A DNA stretch of 64,000 bases from JAFGJQ01 sp964495075 (GTDB lineage Bacteria; Planctomycetota; Phycisphaerae; UBA1845). The stretch covers positions 4,710 to 68,709 of the forward strand of contig CAZBUJ010000020.1 in assembly GCA_964495075.1 (NCBI GenBank), written 5' to 3'. This document shows, one piece after another, positions 31,611 through 41,430 of the stretch (position 1 is the first letter of the stretch; every line of letters starts with the position of its first letter). The notes beneath the pieces were generated by a model. That model was given only the letters and a program-made list of their open reading frames with translations. It did no database searches and was not told where the DNA came from. The translations under genes and the position numbers were made by a program.

Positions 31611-34600
31611 TCACGACGCGATGCGTTCAAAGTCCGGGTCTGGAAGTCCGAGTTTCCATTTGGTCTGCTTGATCGCGCAGTAGCAGGTCGGGACGACGAA
31701 AATCGAGATGAGCGCGACGAGCATGCCGCCGAAGACGGGGAGGGCCATCGGCGTCATGACGTCGCTCCCGCGACCGGTCGTCAGCAGCACGGGTGCCAGG
31801 GCGGCCAGCGTCGTGAATGTGGTCATCAAGGTCGGACGGATTCGTCGCAGGCCGGCCTGGACCACGCGGTTCTCGATCTCTTCATATCGCCGGACCTTAT
31901 GGGAGCGGAACGTCTGGTCGAGGTAGGTGCCGATGACGATGCCGTCGTCGACGGCGATTCCGAACAGCGCGATAAAGCCGACCCACACGGCGACGGTCAG
32001 GTACATGTGGTCGCCGGGAAACGGCCGGTCCATCACTCCGATCGTGAAGAGCCAATCCTGGATGGGCGGCCACCAGTCGAGCAGGATGAAGCCGCCCGAA
32101 AACGCGACCGGAATGGCGAGAAAGATCACCAGCGTGAGCGGCCACCGCTTGAACTGGAGGTAGATCAGCACGAAGTTGATGAGCAGCACCGCCGGCACGA
32201 GAATCGCCAGGCGGCGTTTGGCCCGGATGTTGCGCTCGTAACTCCCCGCCCAGCGCAGGTGGTAGCCTTCGGGCATCTCCAATTCGCCGTTGATGATGGC
32301 CTCGTCGATGATGCGCTGGCCGTTGCGGACGAGCGTCGTCTCGTCGATGCCCCGGTTGCTCATGGTTACGTAGCTGACGTACTTCGCCCCTTCGCGCCGG
32401 ACACTCATGGGTCCGGTCACACGACGAATCTCCGCGACCATGCCGATGGGAATCTGTGCCCCGCCCGGCGTCGGCACGAGGATGCGTTCGAGGTCCGGCA
32501 CCTCGTCGCGCAGCTCACGCTCGTAACGGATGCGCACGGGATACCGGTCGAGCCCTTCGTAGGTCGTGGTCAGGTTTCTGCCGCCGATGGCGACTTCGAT
32601 GACCTGTTGTACGTCGGCGATGTTCACCCCGTAGCGGGCGATGGCCTGGCGATCGATCCGGAACTCCAGGTAGGGCTTGCCACTGATGCGGATGGCGTTG
32701 ATGGCCTGGGCGTGGTCAAGACGCGTGCGAAGAAGCTGCTCGATCTGGACGGCGAGCTGTTCGCACCGCTTGATGCTGTCGCCGTAGACTTTGATGCCGA
32801 TCTTGGCGTTGAGGCCGGTGCTGAGCATCTCCACCCGTGTGCGGATGGGCTGGAGCTGCACGGACGGCAGGACGCCCGGGAAGCGGCCCGCGGCTTTGAT
32901 GTCGTCCCAGATCTCGTCCATCGTGCGCTTGCGTTGCCTTCCGGCGAACTCGGTGTCGTCGACTTCGGGCCACGCGTCCCGCGGCTTGAGCAGGATCATC
33001 GTCTCGATCATTCCGACCGGAGCGGGATCGAGCGGCGACTCGATGCGGCCGAGCTTGCCGACCACCAGCTCCACCTCCGGGATCCGGGCGAACTGGATGT
33101 CCTGCTTCTGCATGACGTTCATGACGGTGTTGATCGAGCCCGCCGGGAGCACGCTCGGCATGTACAGGAAGTCGCCCTCGTCCAGCGGCGGCATGAACTC
33201 CTGGCCGATTCCGTCGGGCTTGAGCAGCGATTGCAGCGGCGCGTAGTCGCTGAACGAGCCGGTCGGGGCCGGGGTGAGGACGGACGCGATCGCCGCTTCG
33301 TTTCGTTCGACGACGTTCGTTCGGTCGAATACAATTGCCGCGACCAGGAATACACCGACGGCGGAAACGCGCCGGGTCCACCGCGGCCAGGTCGGACCGG
33401 CGGCGCCGCCCGCTCGGCGTAACCCGATCACGACGCGAACCGTGTCGACGAGAAGCGGAACCAGCACGAACCCGACCACCGCCGCCAGGCCGACGTCCAG
33501 CCACCACGCGGCCGTCCAGGTGAGGGGGGACAAGCCGACCTCCTCGAGCGGCCAGAACAGCACGCCCAGCAGCGTGCCCGGGCCAAGCCAGATGGCGAGG
33601 CCCCAGATCACGAACGCGACCGGAATGGCGAGAAACGAGGCCTTGTGGTGCAGGATCCAGCGCAGCGTCGGCTCGTACAACCGGTGAATGAGCCGACTCA
33701 CCGGGTTTTGCTCGATCGGCTTGATGCGCTCGCGCAACGTCACGATGACCACCAGCCCGACCGCGATGCCGACGGCGACGGCCGTGGGGAACGACGACCA
33801 GCCGACGTAGGCCTCGATGGCGCGGGTGAATCCGAGCAGTCGCGGATGGACCGCTTCGGCGCGGGCCCACCCGGTGCCCAGCGCCGTGCCGATCACGGCC
33901 GCCACGCCGACCGCGAGCGGCAGGCTCGGGCGACGATTCCTGAGCAGTGCCGAGGCCAGCGGCGGGACCAACGTCAACGCGAGAAGCACCGCGCCGACCA
34001 TGCAGAACGTCTTCGTCCAGGCCAGCGGCGTGAACAGCTTGGCCGCCTGTCCTTCCAGGAAGAACACCGGCACGAACGAGACCACCGTCGTGCTGATCGC
34101 GGTGAGAATGGCCGAGCCGACCTCCGTGGCCGCTTCGCGTACGAGTTCGCTGCGCCGCCGCAGGTCGACGATCTCGCGGCGCTCGCCGCGTTCGTCCGTC
34201 TCGACGCGCGTGTACTCGCCGCGATGACCGGTGAGATACTGGTAGATGTTCTCCAGCATCACAATCCCCATGTCGACCATCGTGCCAATCGCGATGGCAA
34301 TGCCGGCCAGGCTCATGATGTTGCTGGGCAGATCGAGGGCCTGCATGCACGTGAACGCGAACAGCACGGCTAACGGCAGCGTGACGGCGATGACGAGGCT
34401 GCTGCGGAAGTGCAGCAGGAAGAGCACCACCGCCACCACCGTGATCACGAGTTCCTGGCTGAGGGCCGTGGTCAACGTCCCCATCGTCTCGTCGATCAGG
34501 TTGGACCGATCGTAGAATGCGTTGATGCGCACGCCGGGCGGCAGACCCCGTTCCATGCCGTCGATCTTGTTCTTGACTCGCGCGATGACGGCGAGCGGGT

Positions 34601-35681
34601 TTTCACCGAACCGCATGGTGACCGCGCCGCCGACGGCCTCGGCGCCCAGCTTGTCCAGCGCACCGCGGCGGAAGTCCGGGCCGACGCCGACCGTTGCGAC
34701 CTGGTGCACGTAGACCGGGGTGCCGTTGTCGGCGTGGATGGCCACGTTCTCGATATCGTGAATGACCGCCGCTTCGCGGGCGGCACGGTCGGCGACGCTT
34801 CGCCGCTCGCCCCCCAGGAAGCCGACACCGCGGATAAGAATCTCCATCCCGTTCTCTTCCACGACCTTGGCGCCCACATCGATGTTCGCGTTCTTGATCG
34901 CCGCGACGAGACGCGCGAGCGGGGTCTTGAAAGCCAGCAGGGCCTCGGGATTCACGTCGATCTGGTACTGACGCACGTAGCCGCCGATGCTGGCCACTTC
35001 GCTGACGCCCTCAACGCTCTCCAGCGCGAGCTTCACATCGAAGTCCTGGATGCTGCGAAGGCGGTCGAGCGGGAGTTGGCTGAATGCGAGCGACCCGCCG
35101 CCGACGGGATCGGTGAACGGCGCGGCCGCGTCAACCGTTGCGGCCAGCGTCGGATTGCTTTCGAGAAGCGCCGACCGCGAGGCCGCGGTCAGCACGCCGT
35201 CCCCGCCAAAACGCAGCCCCGGGCGATCGGGCGAGTACCAACCGTTCTCGACCGTGTACCAGAAAACCTGCCCCAGCGCCGTCGCGTCCGGGCCGAGCCG
35301 CGGTGTGACGCCGGACGGTAGCTGACTCTGGGCGACGTTGAGGCGCTCGAGCACGCGACTCCGGGCCCAGTAGAACTCGGCGTCGTCCTGAAAAACGACG
35401 TAGACGATGGACCAGCCGAAGCCGCTGGTCGCCCGGATCTCCTTGACTTCCGGCACGCCTTGCAACGCCACCGTGAGCGGGTAGGTAACCTGTTCGTCCA
35501 CGTCCTTCGGGCTGCGCCCCATCCACTCACTGAATACAATCACCTGGTTCTCGGCGATGTCCGGGATGGCGTCTTTCGGGTTTCGTTCGAACGACTGCCA
35601 ACCGATGACGGCCAACGCACCGGCCAGAATCAACGCCAGCAGCGGAGTCCGCAGAAACGTGCGGATGAGCCCGTTAATCAT
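31611..35681 (-). CDS. cusA: heavy-metal efflux RND permease, CusA/CzcA type, enlarged
   Basis: This proton-driven inner-membrane pump extrudes metal ions through a CusCBA-like tripartite complex. ATG at 35681 follows GGAGGAGG and overlaps the cusB stop by eight bases. The 1356-residue protein is about 300 longer than CusA. Family marks are FERNPKDAIPDIAENQVIVF (38-57), the TM4 MVDMGIVMLEN with Asp and Glu, FMPPLDEGDFLYMPSVLP (about 825) and the C-terminal helices. Between about 585 and 825 there are four or so extra hydrophobic segments; another insertion (about 155-225) follows FWYTVENGWYS. TM10 reads GIAVDDGIVIGTYLDQ. The transported metal is not certain. Confidence 0.88.
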   Translation of the reverse strand: MINGLIRTFLRTPLLALILAGALAVIGWQSFERNPKDAIPDIAENQVIVFSEWMGRSPKDVDEQVTYPLTVALQGVPEVKEIRATSGFGWSIVYVVFQDDAEFYWARSRVLERLNVAQSQLPSGVTPRLGPDATALGQVFWYTVENGWYSPDRPGLRFGGDGVLTAASRSALLESNPTLAATVDAAAPFTDPVGGGSLAFSQLPLDRLRSIQDFDVKLALESVEGVSEVASIGGYVRQYQIDVNPEALLAFKTPLARLVAAIKNANIDVGAKVVEENGMEILIRGVGFLGGERRSVADRAAREAAVIHDIENVAIHADNGTPVYVHQVATVGVGPDFRRGALDKLGAEAVGGAVTMRFGENPLAVIARVKNKIDGMERGLPPGVRINAFYDRSNLIDETMGTLTTALSQELVITVVAVVLFLLHFRSSLVIAVTLPLAVLFAFTCMQALDLPSNIMSLAGIAIAIGTMVDMGIVMLENIYQYLTGHRGEYTRVETDERGERREIVDLRRRSELVREAATEVGSAILTAISTTVVSFVPVFFLEGQAAKLFTPLAWTKTFCMVGAVLLALTLVPPLASALLRNRRPSLPLAVGVAAVIGTALGTGWARAEAVHPRLLGFTRAIEAYVGWSSFPTAVAVGIAVGLVVIVTLRERIKPIEQNPVSRLIHRLYEPTLRWILHHKASFLAIPVAFVIWGLAIWLGPGTLLGVLFWPLEEVGLSPLTWTAAWWLDVGLAAVVGFVLVPLLVDTVRVVIGLRRAGGAAGPTWPRWTRRVSAVGVFLVAAIVFDRTNVVERNEAAIASVLTPAPTGSFSDYAPLQSLLKPDGIGQEFMPPLDEGDFLYMPSVLPAGSINTVMNVMQKQDIQFARIPEVELVVGKLGRIESPLDPAPVGMIETMILLKPRDAWPEVDDTEFAGRQRKRTMDEIWDDIKAAGRFPGVLPSVQLQPIRTRVEMLSTGLNAKIGIKVYGDSIKRCEQLAVQIEQLLRTRLDHAQAINAIRISGKPYLEFRIDRQAIARYGVNIADVQQVIEVAIGGRNLTTTYEGLDRYPVRIRYERELRDEVPDLERILVPTPGGAQIPIGMVAEIRRVTGPMSVRREGAKYVSYVTMSNRGIDETTLVRNGQRIIDEAIINGELEMPEGYHLRWAGSYERNIRAKRRLAILVPAVLLINFVLIYLQFKRWPLTLVIFLAIPVAFSGGFILLDWWPPIQDWLFTIGVMDRPFPGDHMYLTVAVWVGFIALFGIAVDDGIVIGTYLDQTFRSHKVRRYEEIENRVVQAGLRRIRPTLMTTFTTLAALAPVLLTTGRGSDVMTPMALPVFGGMLVALISIFVVPTCYCAIKQTKWKLGLPDPDFERIAS

Positions 35682-37769
35682 CGTCGGCCTCCTCCGCCGA
35701 GGCACCGGTCAGCTTGGCCTGGATCGCCGCCGGCAACGCCGCGATGTACTTGTCCGGATTCGCCGTGAACCGCTCGATGCACGGTGGGCAGCAGAAGTAC
35801 ACCTTCACGCCCTGGTATTCGATGAACACCGCGGGATTGATCTTGTTGCCCATCACGGGACAGTGCGTCTGCCCACCCTCCGCGAGGGCCTCGCCGGCGG
35901 CGGCCTGCTCCGCGCGGTGCGACTCATGCGCATCTTGTCGCGGATCGCCGAACCCACCCGCGGAGAAGAGACTCGGTTTGCCCGCGAGTTGCATCTGGCT
36001 GTCAATCGCAAAATTGCCGCGCGTGACCACACGCTCACCGCCGTGGAGCCCGGCCAGAATCGGGTAGAATTCCCGGCCGTCTTCGCCCTGGGCCAGCGGT
36101 CCGACCGTGACCTCGACGCCGCGATAATGGGCGGGTGACGTCTCAATGTACACGAGGGCCCGCTGACCGGTTTGCAGCACCGCGTCACGCGGGACGGAGA
36201 GGACGGGCACCGGTTCGGTCGGTGCCTGGTAGTACGGCAGGGTCGCGACCCGTACCATGTCCATCTCACAGATTGGGCATTGTGCGGGCTGCTCTGCGGT
36301 TTCCCAGGGGTGCATCGGACAGGCGAACGCCCCGGATGGAGCGGGGACCGCACCGCGCCCATCGCGACTGAGCGCCGCGTCGATCTGCGCCGTCACCCAC
36401 ATATCGGGCTTGAGACGCAGGGCGGGGTTGTCAACGTGGATACGCACCGGGACGGTGCGGGTCTGCGGTTCGACGCGCGGATCGATAAACACGATCTGGC
36501 CGGTAAACACTTGGCCCGGAAGCGAACGCGTGGTTACCTGCACGTCGTGGAACGGCCTCACCCACGGCAGGTCGGCCTCGTACAGGTCGACAAGCAGCCA
36601 AAGATGCGTGAGATCGGCGATCGTGTAGAGCACGTCGCCCGTCTTCACGTACATGCCCTCCATCACGTGCTTTTCGACGATCGTCCCGCCGATGGGCGCG
36701 TGCACCACCAGGTGGGTGTGGGGTTCGCCGGAACGCTCGACAGCCTGGATCTGGGCGTCGGTCACGCCGAGCAACTCGAGCTTCCGCTTCGCCGAGTAAA
36801 GCACCTGCTCGCTATTGCGATGCGGCGCGGCGGTCTGCGTGTCGCGGAGTGCCGCCACCGCACGCAAAGCCTGGAGGTACTCCTCCTGGGCCGAAAGCAA
36901 CTCCGGGCTGTAGATCTCGACGAGGTGATCGCCCTGACTGACCGTCATGCCGGTGAAGTCGGCGAACAGCTTGTCGATCCGCCCATCGATCCACGCACCG
37001 GCCATCTTGTAGCGCGTCTCGTCGTAACCGACGCGACCGACCGCGCGAATCCGTCTGTGCAACAGCCGCGCCGCCGCCGCCTCCGTCTCCACCTCCGCCA
37101 GCCGCCGGGCACGTTCGCCGAGCTGGATGTCGAAGTCGCCGGCGACTTCGCCGCCGGTGTCCACGCGCTCCCGTTTCATGCCGCACACCGGGCAGCGACT
37201 CTCGGGATCGGAACTTCCCTGATCTCCGCATTCCGGCATCGTGCAGCGATACCATGCCCGCGACGCGCCGGCGCTGCCGGACGACCCGCCCGGCTGGTGC
37301 CCGGACGGCGGCGCGACGGCCGCGGTGGGCATCTTCGTTGGCTTCACACCCGGCATGTCGCTGCCGACGTACTTGGGGACCAAGGGCATCCCGCAGTTCG
37401 GACAGGCGCCCGGCTCAGACTGGCGAATCTCGGGGTGCATCGTGCAGGTCCAGTACTCGATGCCGGGTGCAGCGGACTGGCGGGTGGGCACGACGGCCCT
37501 GCCCGGCGCCGGCAGTCGGGTGGGCCCCCCGGGGATACCCCCCCCCCCCCCCCGGCCCACCCAACCCACAAACCCCCGGCCCCCCCCCCCCCCCCACANN
37601 NNNNNNNNGGCCCGCCGGCCCGCCCGGGGGCGGGCTGGGGGGGGGCCGCCGTGGCCACCCCCCACGCCGCCCACGTCGCGAAAACACCCAGTACCGCGAG
37701 CACGACCGCCCAGCGGATCAGTACGCCGCGGAGTTCCTTCATCGTAGCAGGGGTAATCTCATGACTCAT
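35674..37769 (-). CDS. cusB: CusB-like periplasmic adaptor with metal-binding motifs and YHS domain, broken by an assembly gap
   Basis: This membrane fusion protein links the RND pump to the outer-membrane channel. It starts at ATG 37769 (SHEITPATMKELRGV, then a membrane helix, about 14-35). The N-run at 37599-37608 and flanking poly-C tracts break the frame; the assembled span of 2096 bases is not a multiple of three. After the gap come two heavy-metal-binding motifs (YWTCTMHPEIRQSEPGACPN and WYRCTMPECG...CPVCGM), the hairpin and lipoyl core, a third motif (FACPMHPWETAEQPAQCPIC) and a C-terminal YHS domain (HCPVMGNKINPAVF...YFCCPPCIERF). Copper or silver binding is likely. Confidence 0.8.
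37540..37625. other. assembly gap with low-complexity flanks
   Basis: Ten N bases occupy 37599-37608. They are flanked by long C runs on the left (from about 37540) and by G/C-only sequence on the right. The runs look like low-quality or artificial sequence rather than biology. They cut the cusB frame, and no gene call should rest on this stretch. Confidence 0.9.
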
Positions 37770-39273
37770 CGTTTGCGTCTCCGGTCTGCCCGTCTGCGTC
37801 CGCGCCACGGCGGAGCAGTTGCAGGCCGACCTCACGCTGCAAGTCCGCCAGGGCGGTCTCCAGGTCCACGGTCTCGCGGTGGCGCATCAGCTCGAAATCG
37901 AGCCACCGCCGCCAGGTGTCGATCAGCGAGACGAAATCTGTTTCACCGGCCTGATAGTCGGTCAGCGTCACTTCGTAGGTCTGTCGCGACTGCGGAATGA
38001 GTTGGGCTTCCAGGACGCGCAGCGTATGCTGCTGCGCCTCGACTCGTGCCCACGCATCGAAGATGCGGAAGGCGATCAGGTTCTCCGCCGCATGCAGCTC
38101 GCTCTGGCTCGCCAGCCATCGCTGCCTGGCTTCACGCTTGCCCGCCTCGATCCGCCGGGACCAGATCGGAACGTTCATCTGCACCGTCAGGGCCCAGTTG
38201 TCGTCGCCGACCTCGCTCTTGCGATTGATCTGGGGGCGCATGCCCGTGGACGGATTCACCGAGGGAATGAACGGGTCGCGCGGGTCGACGTAGTTCCATT
38301 CAAATCCCAGCGTAACGTCCGGCCAGTACCCGAGGTTGGCCAACTCGATCCGCTCGCGGTCGCGGGTGACTTGCTCGCGGAGCGCTGCCAGCTCGGGACT
38401 GTCGCTGGCGGCCAGCGCGACGAGACTCTCGACGTCGGCCTGGACGGCGGGCACGTCGACCGGCTCCGTTATCGGGATCGGGCGGCTCGGTGGGTGGTCG
38501 GTGAGTTGGTTCAGTGCCGCCACCGCGGAGGTGCGTCGGAGCCGTAAGCGGTGCTCGTCGTCGCGCAGTTTCGCGAGTTCCGTCTGCACGCGCAGCAGAT
38601 CCTGCTGCTGCACTTTTCCCACCCGGTACTGCGTGTCCACCACGCGCTCCAGGTCTTCGAGCAGGAGTCGGTTCTGTCGCGTGATCTCCACGTAGCGGTC
38701 AAGACGGTAGATCTGCCAGTACGCCCGCTCCACGTCGGCGATCACCTGCACACGCCTGGCGTTGAGCCGCTCGAGGGCCATTCGTGTTTCCGCCGCGGCG
38801 ACGTTGCCGGCCCGCTCGAGCTTGGTCAGAAGCGGAATGGTCTGGGCCACGCCGAGCGTGAAGTACATGTCGCCGGCCGCCGTCTGAATCGGTTCCGGCC
38901 GAACCACGGCCCGCACTAACGGGTCGGGGAGCGACATGACCTGCGGGATGCGTTCCAGTTTCGCGCGGGCGTCGGCCGCCGCGGCCTGGATGCCGGGATT
39001 CCGCTCCATCGCCTCCTGGATGTAAACGTCGACCGGTCGGTCCGGGGCGCCCGCCGGCGCTGCCTCGTCAACGGGTGGCGATGGCGGACTGCCCGCGTGG
39101 ACCGTCGCCAGCGTCGCCCGCCGACGGTGCCAATCGTGGACGACGCGGTCGACATCTTGATGCGAGCGTTCGTACGTTGCGCAGCCCGCAGACAACGCGG
39201 TGAACGCCCCAGCGCTGACGGCGGCCACCAACGCCCATTGTCCGTGCATGCCCCTGCCAGATCTTGTATGCAT
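37759..39273 (-). CDS. TolC-family outer-membrane efflux protein, CusC-like
   Basis: The 504-residue protein would form the outer-membrane channel of the tripartite pump. The N-terminus has a signal ending in LSAGCATYERSHQD, a lipobox-like Cys (about residue 31), as in lipidated CusC. Two OEP repeats follow: VDVYIQEAMERNPGIQAAAA (about 80), and a second half from about 270, with SPELAALREQVTRDRERIEL and a long helical region. GGAGGAAGG precedes ATG 39273. The stop overlaps the cusB start, and a perfect inverted repeat (39285-39301) lies just upstream of the SD. Confidence 0.87.
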   Translation of the reverse strand: MHTRSGRGMHGQWALVAAVSAGAFTALSAGCATYERSHQDVDRVVHDWHRRRATLATVHAGSPPSPPVDEAAPAGAPDRPVDVYIQEAMERNPGIQAAAADARAKLERIPQVMSLPDPLVRAVVRPEPIQTAAGDMYFTLGVAQTIPLLTKLERAGNVAAAETRMALERLNARRVQVIADVERAYWQIYRLDRYVEITRQNRLLLEDLERVVDTQYRVGKVQQQDLLRVQTELAKLRDDEHRLRLRRTSAVAALNQLTDHPPSRPIPITEPVDVPAVQADVESLVALAASDSPELAALREQVTRDRERIELANLGYWPDVTLGFEWNYVDPRDPFIPSVNPSTGMRPQINRKSEVGDDNWALTVQMNVPIWSRRIEAGKREARQRWLASQSELHAAENLIAFRIFDAWARVEAQQHTLRVLEAQLIPQSRQTYEVTLTDYQAGETDFVSLIDTWRRWLDFELMRHRETVDLETALADLQREVGLQLLRRGADADGQTGDANDES

Positions 39274-39284
39274 GATCCTTCCTC

Positions 39285-39301
39285 CGCGGCATCATGCCGC
39301 G
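39285..39301. promoter_or_regulatory. perfect inverted repeat just upstream of the cusC ribosome binding site
   Basis: CGCGGCAT (39285-39292), one base, then ATGCCGCG (39294-39301) form a 17-base palindrome immediately before the GGAGGAAGG of the TolC-like gene. It could be a repressor operator or a leader hairpin that modulates translation of the efflux operon. Confidence 0.45.
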
Positions 39302-39380
39302 ATCAGAACCCGAAATGGTGCCACGGATCAACGCGAACGGCTAACCGACTCGATACCGGGACGCGCGAGGGTTCGTTACA

Positions 39381-39394
39381 CGTTACTCGTAACG
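39381..39394. promoter_or_regulatory. inverted repeat, possible operator of the efflux operon
   Basis: CGTTACTCGTAACG is an inverted repeat (CGTTAC, 2-base centre, GTAACG), with an extra CGTTAC copy at 39374-39379. It lies about 110 bases upstream of the TolC-like gene and covers the stop codon of the Cys-rich frame. No regulator gene of MerR, ArsR or CusRS type is nearby. Confidence 0.4.
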
Positions 39395-39805
39395 AGATGC
39401 GCTGGGGAAGGGAAGATCAATCCAACAGGATAATCGTCGCGAGAAGGAACGACGGGGGCGGTCCGTGCGGCCGGTGGAGTCGAAGGCCACCCTGCACCGC
39501 AAAAACGACGGAGACGACCGCCGGCGTCGGCAACACCGAGAGGACGACGGGCCGCTCTGATTCGGGGCCCGGCCCGTGGGGAAGTCCAGCGGCGTGGCAC
39601 CGCAGGCACAGAACCAGTGCCGCTGCGGGGCCCTGGCGTCTTCCGACTCCGCGGGCCGCGCCGGGGCCTGACATCCGCCCTCGCATGCACCAACCGGGCA
39701 GCAACAGCAACGCGTTGGCGCGGAACCCTCCTCGACCGGTGACTCGGTATGAGTGGAAGCACCGGGCCGGCGAGCGGGGCCAGGATGAGTAAGGGCGGCC
39801 AACAT
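39383..39805 (-). CDS. possible Cys-rich exported protein at the head of the efflux operon
   Basis: From ATG 39805 the frame encodes 140 residues and is open further upstream to 39955, including a hydrophobic VILSILMLAALTHPG stretch that could be a signal peptide. The middle is strikingly Cys-rich (TRCCCCPVGACEGGCQ, then HWFCACGATPLDF), suggesting metal binding; the last 50 residues look less protein-like, and another frame (39417-39560) has hydrophobic, protein-like text there, so a frameshift is possible. Its position just before the metal pump supports a role. No SD is visible. Confidence 0.4.
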   Translation of the reverse strand: MLAALTHPGPARRPGASTHTESPVEEGSAPTRCCCCPVGACEGGCQAPARPAESEDARAPQRHWFCACGATPLDFPTGRAPNQSGPSSSRCCRRRRSSPSFLRCRVAFDSTGRTDRPRRSFSRRLSCWIDLPFPSASRYE

Positions 39806-40169
39806 CAGTATGCTAAGTATGACCCGCGTGGGCCGGAGTCGACGCGGCACGCGGGTACGCGACGCCACGCTGTGCCGATTTCGGTCGGGGGGTGGCGGGG
39901 AGGGCGCCAGTCTCCGCGGCGACCCGCCGAGCGATTGGCTCACATCATGCGCCAAAGGCCGCCGAACATGTGCTAAGTTCCTGTTATTACTTTAGTTGGC
40001 GAGTGCCGCCGTCTTCCGCGCGGAGCCGGGGCGGCGGTAGTGACACGATTCCGAAGGCATGGTGGCGCTCGATGGGGCTGTCCGCATGCGCGAATTCCCA
40101 TGGATAAACGGGGATATGATGTTCCGCGGACCGGCGTCCGAGCGGTATCATCGGGATCGAGATTCCTCC

Positions 40170-41192
40170 ATGCGCCGTCTGCCCAACGACACCGCCGATG
40201 CCACGTCGCCCGGCCACGGCTCGAAGCCGCTTGTGGATGGGTGCGGTCGGCGGATGGATCATCTGCGCCTGTCGCTGACGGGCGCGTGCGATCTACGCTG
40301 CGTATACTGCCAACCCGTGGCCGACAAAAACGCCGCTGCGTCCGACATCACGGATGCCCAACGTGTCGATTTCGTCCGGATGATGCATCGGTGTTACCGG
40401 ATTTCGCAGGTGCGATTGAGCGGCGGCGAGCCGCTGATGTATCGCGACGTCGTGCCGTTCGTGCGCATGCTGCGCGAAGCGGTGCCCGGTGTCTCGCTGG
40501 TGATGACCACCAACGGGGTGCGCCTGGATCGGTTTGCCGCGGCGCTGCGGTCGGCCGGGTTGGAACGGATCAACATCTCCATCGATTCCATCGATGCCCA
40601 CGCCTATCGCCGCATCACGGGCGGCGACCTGCAACGTGCGATGGGCGGTCTGGCGGCCGCACGACAGGCCGGCTTCCCGCCGCCCAAGATCAACACGGTG
40701 GTGATCCGCGGGCGGAACGACGGTGAACTGTCGCAGATGGTGGCGTGGGCCGCGGCCGAGGGTCTGGAGATCCGGTTTCTGGAGGTCATGCCGATCGGAC
40801 CGGCGGTCCGGCACAATCGCGAGAATTTCGTCTCCGCGGCGGAGATCCTCGCTCGGCTGCGGGAGTCGTTTGCGGTGGAGCCCGTGACGGAGGCCGGCGT
40901 TGCGACGGCACGCCGCTACCGGGTGACCCGCGGGTCGGTTCGCACCGTGGTGGGGATCATCGCACCGATGACCGGGCCGTTCTGTGGTGCCTGCCGGCGG
41001 GTTAGGCTCAGTGCGGAAGGGTGGTTTTATCCGTGCCTGCTGGATGAACGGCACGTAGACGTCACGGAGGCGTGGGCGGACGGGTCGTTTGCCGCCGACA
41101 AGGCCGCCGCCCTCGTCGCGCGAGCGGTGGCCGGCAAGGAGCGGGAAGGTCCGCGCCGGCAAACCGCCGCCATGGTGAAGATCGGCGGATAG
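40170..41192 (+). CDS. moaA: GTP 3',8-cyclase (molybdenum cofactor synthesis)
   Basis: MoaA is a radical SAM enzyme that starts molybdopterin synthesis from GTP. ATG 40170 gives 340 residues; the frame is open to 40059 but the extra N-terminus is not family-like. The SAM cluster is CDLRCVYC (Cys 40, 44, 47) after the DHLRLSLTGA motif. SGGEPLMYRD and the C-terminal cluster (FCGACRRVRLSAEGWFYPC) are intact, and the protein ends in the conserved Gly-Gly. The other molybdenum cofactor genes lie 18 kb downstream at 59596-62251. Confidence 0.92.
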   Translation: MRRLPNDTADATSPGHGSKPLVDGCGRRMDHLRLSLTGACDLRCVYCQPVADKNAAASDITDAQRVDFVRMMHRCYRISQVRLSGGEPLMYRDVVPFVRMLREAVPGVSLVMTTNGVRLDRFAAALRSAGLERINISIDSIDAHAYRRITGGDLQRAMGGLAAARQAGFPPPKINTVVIRGRNDGELSQMVAWAAAEGLEIRFLEVMPIGPAVRHNRENFVSAAEILARLRESFAVEPVTEAGVATARRYRVTRGSVRTVVGIIAPMTGPFCGACRRVRLSAEGWFYPCLLDERHVDVTEAWADGSFAADKAAALVARAVAGKEREGPRRQTAAMVKIGG

Positions 41193-41430
41193 CGCCGGCG
41201 ACCCGATCGACCGGGCATGGTGTGCGCGGTGCTCATGCCATCGAACGAGGGTCGACCATCTTGGCCGGGAAACCGTGAAAACGCCGAGGTGGTGGCCGTC
41301 AGTCACGCCGAATTCGGTCCGGACAAATCGCGACGAACCTGATAGATTCCAGTTCGAGGAGACCCGGCAAGGCGGGTTCGTCCCGGCGGCGGGGAAAGTG
41401 CAAGACACGATTCGAACAGCGAGGTTGATG

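Noticed and set aside
31899..33422. 507-codon + strand frame inside the pump gene
   Set aside because: Antisense shadow of the RND permease; Asp/Arg/His-rich without motifs.
36172..37764. 530-codon + strand frame crossing the assembly gap
   Set aside because: Antisense to cusB and partly built from artificial poly-C sequence.
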